DNA of 64,000 nucleotides from Streptococcus pluranimalium (GTDB lineage: Bacteria; Bacillota; Bacilli; Lactobacillales; Streptococcaceae), in assembly GCF_002953735.1 (NCBI RefSeq), contig NZ_CP025536.1:1370001-1434000 (forward strand), read 5' to 3'. The position numbers and the translations under genes were made by a program. Of the stretch, positions 57,940-64,000 are shown one piece after another. Within the stretch, counting starts at the first letter, position 1, and every line of letters starts with the position of its first letter. The notes below the pieces were generated by a model. That model had not been told where the DNA came from. It did no database searches and was given only the letters and a program-made list of their open reading frames with translations.

Positions 57940-58751
57940 TTCGATTTCTAATCTTAACTGGTTATTTTGAGCTCAGTATGTATCTTTACTTGTCCGGTAA
58001 GCTGGATCAATACATCAATACTCATTATTCCTATTTGGCTTTTATTGCTATGATTCTATCGTTCATTCTAGCAGTTGTTCAACTCATGATTTGGATGAAA
58101 AGTCTTAGGCTCCATTCGCACTTGTCTGGAAAATTCGCCAAGTTGACTAGTCCTATGATTCTTGTCTTTCCAGTTTTAGTTGGATTGTTAGTACCAACAG
58201 TTACCCTTGATTCCACAACAGTTTCAGCTAAGGGATATACCTTCCCAACTGCTGTTGGTTCCGTCGGTCAGGGAGAATCAGACGATGGTACTAGAGTACA
58301 ATATTTGAAGCCAGATACCAGTCTTTACTTCACGAAAAATGCCTATCAAAAAGAGATGCAGCGCGAGTTGCAAGCTTACAAAAATCTCGATACCATTGAT
58401 ATCAAGTCTGAGAATTATATGGAGATTATGGAACTGATTTACCTCTATCCTGACGTCTTTTCAGGAAAGCAGATTTCTTTTACAGGCTTTGTTTATAATG
58501 AACCTGGGCACGAGGGCTACCAGTATCTCTTTCGTTTTGGAGTTATTCATTGTATCGCTGATTCAGGCGTCTATGGCTTATCTACTACAGGTAATAGCCA
58601 AAGCTATGCCAATAATACTTGGCTCAAGGTTAATGGTACCATCACAACCGAATACAATAGCCAACTAGAAGAGACTCTTCCAGTGCTTCATATTGAAAAC
58701 AGTCAGATTGTCTCAGAACCTGAGAATCCCTATGTTTATCGTGTCTTTTAA
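57936..58751 (+). CDS. TIGR03943/DUF1980 permease partner
   Basis: 271 residues with N-terminal hydrophobic segments (about 2-18, 32-52, 72-92) and an extracellular beta-rich domain (TGFVYNEPGHEGYQYLFRFG, HCIADSGVYGL near 205-215). The ATGA overlap with the UPF0718 gene is the usual arrangement for this pair, implying one complex. Function unknown. Confidence 0.88.
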   Translation: MIRFLILTGYFELSMYLYLSGKLDQYINTHYSYLAFIAMILSFILAVVQLMIWMKSLRLHSHLSGKFAKLTSPMILVFPVLVGLLVPTVTLDSTTVSAKGYTFPTAVGSVGQGESDDGTRVQYLKPDTSLYFTKNAYQKEMQRELQAYKNLDTIDIKSENYMEIMELIYLYPDVFSGKQISFTGFVYNEPGHEGYQYLFRFGVIHCIADSGVYGLSTTGNSQSYANNTWLKVNGTITTEYNSQLEETLPVLHIENSQIVSEPENPYVYRVF

Positions 58752-58798
58752 ACATCATTTAGCAGAGCTATAATCATTAACTTATCTCTAGCTTTTCG

Positions 58799-58824
58799 TA
58801 GGTTGGGCAAAATTGCCCAACCTA
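58799..58824 (+). terminator. Terminator of the permease pair
   Basis: AGGTTGGGCAA and its complement form an 11-bp stem with a two-base loop; the T-tail is short (ATTTCT). Confidence 0.6.
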
Positions 58825-58880
58825 TTTCTAATGTTTAGCGAACAAAACAGTATCAGAAAGCAACACTCATCAGTAAACTT

Positions 58881-58972
58881 ATACTCATTGAAAATCAAAA
58901 TCTGATGTTGTCAAGTTTACCTTGATGAACTTTACGCCTTTCCTAGTCAGATTTTGATTTTTCGAGTGTTAG
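58881..58972. repeat. Inverted-repeat element, copy 2
   Basis: Ends are ACTCATTGAAAATCAAAATC and a near-complement GATTTTGATTTTTCGAGTG, with the internal CTTGATGAACTTT and CCTTTCCTAGTCAG shared with copy 1. It carries no gene and looks like a small non-autonomous mobile element or folded RNA. It lies in the 58752-59218 gap. Confidence 0.7.
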
Positions 58973-59076
58973 ATACTGTTAAGCTAGTATCTTTCGGCTA
59001 AGAATCGTTATTAAATAAAGTGACAGTTCTTCCACTCCGTAACTTTTTATTGCGAAAAATCTTTCAAAAACAATCA

Positions 59077-59106
59077 TTTTGTATCTCAATCATTTTAGGT
59101 TATACT
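59077..59106 (+). promoter_or_regulatory. Promoter of the APC permease gene
   Basis: TTTTGT (59077-59082) and TATACT (59101-59106) are 18 bases apart, giving an untranslated leader of about 105 bases. Confidence 0.5.
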
Positions 59107-59160
59107 AGAGTGTTGTCTTATTTTGAAAGCCATCTCATGGGCCCTATTAATAAAGGCATT

Positions 59161-59187
59161 CATTGTCATCATCAAAAGATGACAATG
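59161..59187 (+). promoter_or_regulatory. Leader hairpin before the APC permease
   Basis: A perfect 10-bp inverted repeat CATTGTCATC/GATGACAATG with a 7-base loop lies 20 bases before the ribosome site. No T-run follows directly, so it may affect mRNA stability or translation. Confidence 0.5.
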
Positions 59188-59218
59188 TCAATAACTGATT
59201 TTTTTGGAGGATTTTTCC

Positions 59219-60568
59219 ATGTCGGAAATTAATCACAACCAGCCTAGTCCTGGGCTCTCTCAGGATGGTTTGGAAAGAACCATGACATTTTTCCCTGCTC
59301 TATCAACAGTTATGGGAACGGTTATTGGTGCTGGTGTTTTTTTCAAAGCCACTAGTGTCGCTAGCGCAACAGGATCAACCAGTCTCCATCTCTTTGTTTG
59401 GCTACTAGCTGGTTTGATATCACTTTGTGCAGGGTTAACTGGAGCTGAGTTGGCTGCTGCTATTCCTGAAACGGGAGGTATGATTCGTTATATCGAACGA
59501 GCTTATGGGAAATTCCCTGGCTTTCTTCTTGGCTGGGCACAAGTCATCATTTACTTCCCAGCTAATATTGCAGCCTTGGCAATTATTTTTGCAACCCAAG
59601 TCAAAAACCTGCTTGTACTTTCACCCATAACTATTTTGCCAATAGCTATTTTAACGACCTTATCCCTCACTCTAATTAATTTTTTAGGTGCTAAGGCAAG
59701 TGGAAGGATGCAGTCAATAACTCTTGTCGCTAAACTTATTCCTATTGGGGCTATTATTATCTTCGGTTTGTTTGCGGACACCAATGTTCATGTCAACATC
59801 CTACCTATAGAAGCCGGTGCTAAAACTGGAGGACTAGTTACTGCTCTTGGTTCAGGTCTTTTGGCAACCATGTTCGCCTATGATGGTTGGATTCATGTTG
59901 GGAATATCGCCGGTGAACTGAAAAATCCTGCACGTGATTTACCTAAAGCTATCGGTTTTGGAATGCTTGGTATCATGATTGTTTATGGGCTCATCAACTT
60001 TGCCTACCTAAAAGCCATGCCTCTTGCTCAATTAGCTGGAAATGATGCTGCCGCTATGCAGGTTGCCCAATATTATTTTGGGTCAATGGGAGGTAAAATC
60101 ATCACAATCGGTATTCTAGTTTCTGTTTACGGGACAATCAATGGCTACACGATGACGGGAATGCGCCTTCCCTACACACTTGCCCTTGAAAATCTCTTAC
60201 CTTTTTCAAAACAGTTGTCTAAATTAAACCAACATAAGGTTCCTCATATTGCTGGTTGGCTGCAAGCTATTATTGCTATTATCATGATTTGCCTAGGCGG
60301 TTTTAATATTCTTTCCGACATGTTAATCTTTGTCATTTGGATTTTCTATACCCTGGTATTTATCGCTGTTATCCGTTTGCGCAAAAAAGAGCCTAATCTT
60401 CATCGTCCTTACAAGGTTCCTTTTTACCCAATTATCCCAAGTATCGCTATTATCGGTGGCATTTTCATTCTTCTTTTGACTTTGAAGAGTCAATTCATCC
60501 TTGCTCTAGTTGGAATTCTTCTAACAGCCCTAGGAATCCCTGTCTACCTTTATAAACAAAAGAAATAA
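59219..60568 (+). CDS. APC-family amino acid permease
   Basis: 449 residues with twelve hydrophobic segments and the APC signature GTVIGAGVFFKAT near 32-44 and AYDGWIHVGNIAGELKNP near 224. Closest in layout to LAT-type exchangers such as Bacillus SteT (serine/threonine). ATG 59219 has GGAGG 9 bases upstream. Confidence 0.9.
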   Translation: MSEINHNQPSPGLSQDGLERTMTFFPALSTVMGTVIGAGVFFKATSVASATGSTSLHLFVWLLAGLISLCAGLTGAELAAAIPETGGMIRYIERAYGKFPGFLLGWAQVIIYFPANIAALAIIFATQVKNLLVLSPITILPIAILTTLSLTLINFLGAKASGRMQSITLVAKLIPIGAIIIFGLFADTNVHVNILPIEAGAKTGGLVTALGSGLLATMFAYDGWIHVGNIAGELKNPARDLPKAIGFGMLGIMIVYGLINFAYLKAMPLAQLAGNDAAAMQVAQYYFGSMGGKIITIGILVSVYGTINGYTMTGMRLPYTLALENLLPFSKQLSKLNQHKVPHIAGWLQAIIAIIMICLGGFNILSDMLIFVIWIFYTLVFIAVIRLRKKEPNLHRPYKVPFYPIIPSIAIIGGIFILLLTLKSQFILALVGILLTALGIPVYLYKQKK

Positions 60569-60582
60569 CAATCGTCAAAACA

Positions 60583-60616
60583 AAACCATCTGAAAGTTAA
60601 CTTTCAGATGGTTTTT
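60583..60616. terminator. Bidirectional terminator between the permease and ftsY
   Basis: A perfect palindrome AAACCATCTGAAAGTT and its complement, followed by TTTTTT on the plus strand and A-rich sequence on the other side. Confidence 0.85.
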
Positions 60617-60627
60617 TGCTGTTAACA

Positions 60628-62331
60628 TTAAAGCAAGCCCTCTAGCAGACCTCGCATGAAATTTTCTGAATTGAATGAACCAATGTCATCAATCTTTTCT
60701 CCGAAACCAATCAACTTAACTGGAATGTCTAACTCTTGGCGAATGGCTAGAACGACACCACCCTTAGCTGTTCCATCAATCTTAGTCAATACTAGACCTG
60801 TCAAAGGCGTGATTTTTGAAAATTCTTTAGCTTGACTGAGGGCATTTTGACCCGTTGAAGCATCCAAAGCTAAAAGGGTTTCATGAGGTGCTTCTGGCAC
60901 GACACGCTTAATGATACGTCCAATTTTCTCAAGTTCCTTCATGAGATTGTCTTTATTTTGCAAGCGACCAGCTGTATCAATCATCAAGACATCAATACCT
61001 TCCGCAACTGCTCGTTCCATACCATCAAAGACAACCGAAGCAGGATCAGCTTTTTCAGGACCAGTCACAACTGGAACATCCACACGGCGTCCCCACTCAA
61101 CCAGCTGGGCAACGGCTCCTGCACGAAAGGTGTCTGCCGCAACCAACATGACCTTTTTACCCTGGTTCTTGTACTGATAAGCCAATTTCCCAATAGAAGT
61201 CGTTTTACCAACACCATTAACCCCAACAAAGAGCATCACTGTTAAATCATCTTGAAAATTAATAGTCTCCTTATAAACACCGTCTTTTTCATAGATGTCA
61301 ACGAGTTTCTCAATAACGACTTGACGTAAATCTTCTGGTTTCTTAGCGTTTTCTAGTCGAGCTTCTTGACGTAAATCTTCTGTCAGCTGTGTTGCTACTG
61401 TCACACCAACATCAGACATAATCAACATCTCTTCCAACTCTTCAAAGAATTCTTCATCTACCTTACGGAAATTAGCAAAAAACTCATTGAGACGAGCAGC
61501 AAAGCCTGTTCGTGTTTTTTTCAAACTACGATTGTATTTTTCTTCTGTTGTTTCTTCGATTTCTAGTGTGCTTGCTGGAGCATTTTCCTTGGATAATTCT
61601 TGAACTTGACGTGTTGACATAGCCTCAAAGCTCAAGGTTTCACCCCGCTCGGCTGCTTCCGCAACGGCTGCTTTTTTGGCGTAATAATCAGCCATCAGTG
61701 ACTCAAAACGAGGGTCATTGGATTGGGAGGCTACCTCAGTCGTCGATAGAACTTCTACCTGATTCTCAAGGACAGCTTCAGAGCTACTAGTTTCTTCAGA
61801 AGCGGATAATGTCTCTAAAGACTGACTGGTTGCTGCCTCAGTAATGTCTTCCTCAACAGTATGGTTAGCTTGCTCCTTGTCTAGTTCAACCACTATTTCA
61901 TCCTTCCAATCAACAGACGGATCCGCTTGATGTTCTGGAATGCTAAATTCAGACCCTAAAGGAGTCTCAAAATCTCCTTCTTCCAATTCTTCAAAATCAA
62001 AACTATCTTTCCAGTCAATTGACTCTGATGATCTAGTTTCAGACTCAATAGCAACTACTTCAGAACTTGATTCTTTACTATCAAGCTCATCGAGAGCTGA
62101 ATCCACTTGCTCTACAAAGTCATCTTCAGACGTTGGATCCTGTTGGACATCCTCTTCTGAAACGATAACAAGGTTTTCTTCTTCAGAAGTGCTAATATCT
62201 TCTTGGACAAAATTTTGATTGTCTTGTTCCACTTCATCGGTGAGACTTTCTTTGTTTTCAAGCATTTCTTGCGAAAGGTCTTGCTCTTCTTTTTTCTCTT
62301 TTTTTCCAAATAATCGGTCAAATAATCCCAT
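60628..62331 (-). CDS. ftsY: Signal recognition particle receptor FtsY
   Basis: 567-residue GTPase that receives SRP-ribosome complexes at the membrane. A long acidic A region (about 10-255, rich in Glu/Ser/Asp) precedes the NG domain: P-loop GVNGVGKTTSIGKL near 367, DTFRAGA near 399, DTAGR near 449 and TKIDGTAKGG near 516. ATG 62331 (MGLFDRLFGKK) with GGAG upstream is preferred. Follows two HAD genes as in other streptococci, where smc lies further upstream. Confidence 0.97.
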   Translation of the reverse strand: MGLFDRLFGKKEKKEEQDLSQEMLENKESLTDEVEQDNQNFVQEDISTSEEENLVIVSEEDVQQDPTSEDDFVEQVDSALDELDSKESSSEVVAIESETRSSESIDWKDSFDFEELEEGDFETPLGSEFSIPEHQADPSVDWKDEIVVELDKEQANHTVEEDITEAATSQSLETLSASEETSSSEAVLENQVEVLSTTEVASQSNDPRFESLMADYYAKKAAVAEAAERGETLSFEAMSTRQVQELSKENAPASTLEIEETTEEKYNRSLKKTRTGFAARLNEFFANFRKVDEEFFEELEEMLIMSDVGVTVATQLTEDLRQEARLENAKKPEDLRQVVIEKLVDIYEKDGVYKETINFQDDLTVMLFVGVNGVGKTTSIGKLAYQYKNQGKKVMLVAADTFRAGAVAQLVEWGRRVDVPVVTGPEKADPASVVFDGMERAVAEGIDVLMIDTAGRLQNKDNLMKELEKIGRIIKRVVPEAPHETLLALDASTGQNALSQAKEFSKITPLTGLVLTKIDGTAKGGVVLAIRQELDIPVKLIGFGEKIDDIGSFNSENFMRGLLEGLL

Positions 62332-62332
62332 T

Positions 62333-63154
62333 TTATTCTCCACCTAATACATATTTTTCAATGGCTTCCGCCACTCCTGAATGATTGTTGTCCTTGCTCG
62401 TTACTACATTAGCTGTTTCCTTGACAATAGGCGCTGCATTTTTCATCGCAACTCCCAGACCTGCCCAATCAATCATGGTCAAATCATTTTCTTCATCACC
62501 AACAGCCATGACATTTTCTCTATCAATGCCTAAGAGGTCGCATAATTTAGCTAAACCAGACGCTTTATGAACACCTTTTGGCATAATTTCAAAAATAATT
62601 TCGCGTGATTTAAAGGCTTCAAAATTGGAAAAAATCAGCTCAGGCATTTCCTTGATTTTAGCATCTAAAAAGTCTTTATCTGTCACAATGACAATCTTAT
62701 TATAAATGATGCCTTCCGGTAAATCAGCTAATTGTTCCAAAGTTTTAAAGGTCAGTAAAGGATTAGCTTCTGGATAACGTGACGGACGACCTGGTGCAGG
62801 CAAACTATAAACAGTCCCCTCACTCAAGATATCAACAGGAAGACCCAAAGCTGATAGTTGTTGATAGATAGACTCAACTTCGTGGCGTGACAAAGCTTGT
62901 TGGGCTAAGATATGTCCATCATTTCTCTGGATTAAACCGCCATTAAAAGTCACGCTATAATCCATAGGATGGTTCAAATCTAACTCTTCTAGCAAATCAC
63001 CAATAGCTTTTAAAGGACGACCTGTTGTAATCACGACTTTGACACCTGATTCAGTAGCTCTCTTAATAGCTTCTCTGTTAGCTTTTGATACTTTTTTCTC
63101 ATCATCAAAAAGGGTATTATCTAAGTCTAATGCAACCAATTTTATTTCTGTCAT
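62333..63154 (-). CDS. Cof-type HAD-IIB phosphatase
   Basis: 273 residues. Motif I LDLDNTLFDD (9-18), motif II ITTGRPLKAIG near 42, a cap domain about 85-190, and motif IV VGDEENDLTMI near 217. One base separates it from ftsY's ORF start region and one from the next HAD gene, so all three are co-transcribed. Substrate unknown. Confidence 0.92.
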   Translation of the reverse strand: MTEIKLVALDLDNTLFDDEKKVSKANREAIKRATESGVKVVITTGRPLKAIGDLLEELDLNHPMDYSVTFNGGLIQRNDGHILAQQALSRHEVESIYQQLSALGLPVDILSEGTVYSLPAPGRPSRYPEANPLLTFKTLEQLADLPEGIIYNKIVIVTDKDFLDAKIKEMPELIFSNFEAFKSREIIFEIMPKGVHKASGLAKLCDLLGIDRENVMAVGDEENDLTMIDWAGLGVAMKNAAPIVKETANVVTSKDNNHSGVAEAIEKYVLGGE

Positions 63155-63155
63155 C

Positions 63156-63944
63156 TCAAACCAAACCTTCCAAATAAGTCAAAACGGCATCGCTAGCATG
63201 ATCTCCAATAACCTCGTCAGCTAAGGTTTTAGCTACTTCTACCGCATTGTCAGGAACCACAGCTATACCAGCAAAATCTAACAGTTCAAGGTCATTGTAA
63301 TTATCTCCAAAAGCATACACATCTTGCGATGAAATCCCTTGTTTCTCACAAAGAACCTCCAAGCCAGTCGACTTATCATAGGCTTTAGGTATGATATCCA
63401 TTCCATCAAAACCAGTGACAACTGCTTGAAAATCAGCTAATTTCCCATTCAAGCCTTGTGTAAAATCATGAATCTTATCCGCATCAAAGCGAGCTGTCAC
63501 TTTTAAGATTTTATCCATCACAGCGGTTAAATCAGCTCTCTGAACATTAGCATAAAAATGTTGCGCCCTTTTGATATAGTCATCTGAAGCATCAAGTGGG
63601 GCATAAGCACCTTTCTCGCCAGACAAAAGATAACCCTGACAATGAGGATCAGCCTGCAATTCAGCTAAGATAAGCTGATAATCCTCAGGCACCATCTCAG
63701 CCTCAAAAATAATCTGTCCTTCATCCTCAACAATACAGCCATTTTCCGCGATAAAAGCCATCTTATTTTCAAATTCTTGGAACAATTCTTTCAAAGTTAG
63801 GAGCGACCTGCCGCTCGCGGCTACAAAGAGATAGCCAGCTTCAGTCAATTTCTCCAGAAGAACAGCAAATCTTTCCTTGTCATAAGTACCATCTGGTCTT
63901 AAAAAGGTCCCATCCATATCAGACGCTACAATTTTTTTAAACAC
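63156..63944 (-). CDS. Cof-type HAD-IIB phosphatase
   Basis: 262 residues, paralogous to the product of 53633-54436. Motif I ASDMDGTFLRPDGTYDKERF near 7-26, motif II AASGRS near 43 and motif IV FGDNYNDLELL near 207. The start is GTG at 63942-63944 with GGAGG six bases upstream; longer in-frame starts lack a ribosome site. Confidence 0.9.
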   Translation of the reverse strand: MFKKIVASDMDGTFLRPDGTYDKERFAVLLEKLTEAGYLFVAASGRSLLTLKELFQEFENKMAFIAENGCIVEDEGQIIFEAEMVPEDYQLILAELQADPHCQGYLLSGEKGAYAPLDASDDYIKRAQHFYANVQRADLTAVMDKILKVTARFDADKIHDFTQGLNGKLADFQAVVTGFDGMDIIPKAYDKSTGLEVLCEKQGISSQDVYAFGDNYNDLELLDFAGIAVVPDNAVEVAKTLADEVIGDHASDAVLTYLEGLV

Positions 63945-64000
63945 AAGATTCCTCCAACTTCTCAATACTGATTTAACTATAGTCAAATGAATTACCTTTC

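Overview
This window comes from a low-GC, AT-rich Gram-positive chromosome and reads as a Streptococcus of the pyogenic type. The evidence is the gene content (tuf, ftsW-ppc, pepF, hprK-lgt, tex-SprT, the smc-side HAD genes followed by ftsY), Streptococcus-restricted small proteins (DUF3270-like, SPJ_0845-like), LPXTG and double-glycine export signals, and strong AGGAGG ribosome sites. The species cannot be fixed from sequence alone. No rRNA, tRNA or CRISPR was seen.

Layout. 1-8234: tuf, ftsW, ppc (all minus) and pepF (plus). 8400-15955: a lipoprotein/ECF S-component pair, a core-MetE-like methyltransferase behind a MET-box-like site, then on the plus strand two wall hydrolases flanking a TPP-riboswitch-controlled thiT, and a packed run of DUF368, tRNA-editing, YccF and phosphatase genes. 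15986-26970: a HAD phosphatase, lysS, small proteins, the hprK-lgt-DUF948-YtxH operon, pspC-like, SprT, tex and brnQ. 27108-33634: a phosphate regulon (pnpR-pnpS and pstS-C-A-B-phoU) with a Pho-box array. 33771-38384: aldo/keto reductase, an ECF sigma/anti-sigma pair with a very unusual start, gene remnants and a flavin-dependent oxidoreductase.

38831-52925 is an accessory bacteriocin island and the most interesting part. It holds a LytTR response regulator and an HPK10-type kinase, a pheromone-like double-glycine peptide, a peptidase-containing ABC exporter with its accessory protein, a two-peptide bacteriocin whose two peptides each carry two cysteines, a third double-glycine peptide, several immunity genes (intact, duplicated, truncated and broken), an IS3-family element, and an LPXTG-anchored thioredoxin-like protein. 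I found nine copies of one regulatory box (two ACCATTYARGA-like half-sites with a 21-bp period, 28-31 bp before a -10 element). They sit in front of every output gene, including the anchored thioredoxin and an unrecognised membrane protein. The likely circuit is: exporter matures and secretes the pheromone, the kinase senses it, the regulator switches on bacteriocins, immunity, exporter and the surface thiol-disulfide oxidoreductase, which I infer forms the bacteriocin disulfides at the cell wall.

53633-63944 returns to housekeeping: HAD phosphatases, DUF1349, VOC, CorA-like transporter, a UPF0718/DUF1980 permease pair preceded by two tiny genes, an APC amino-acid permease, ftsY and two Cof-type HAD genes. 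A 90-100 bp inverted-repeat element occurs twice here.
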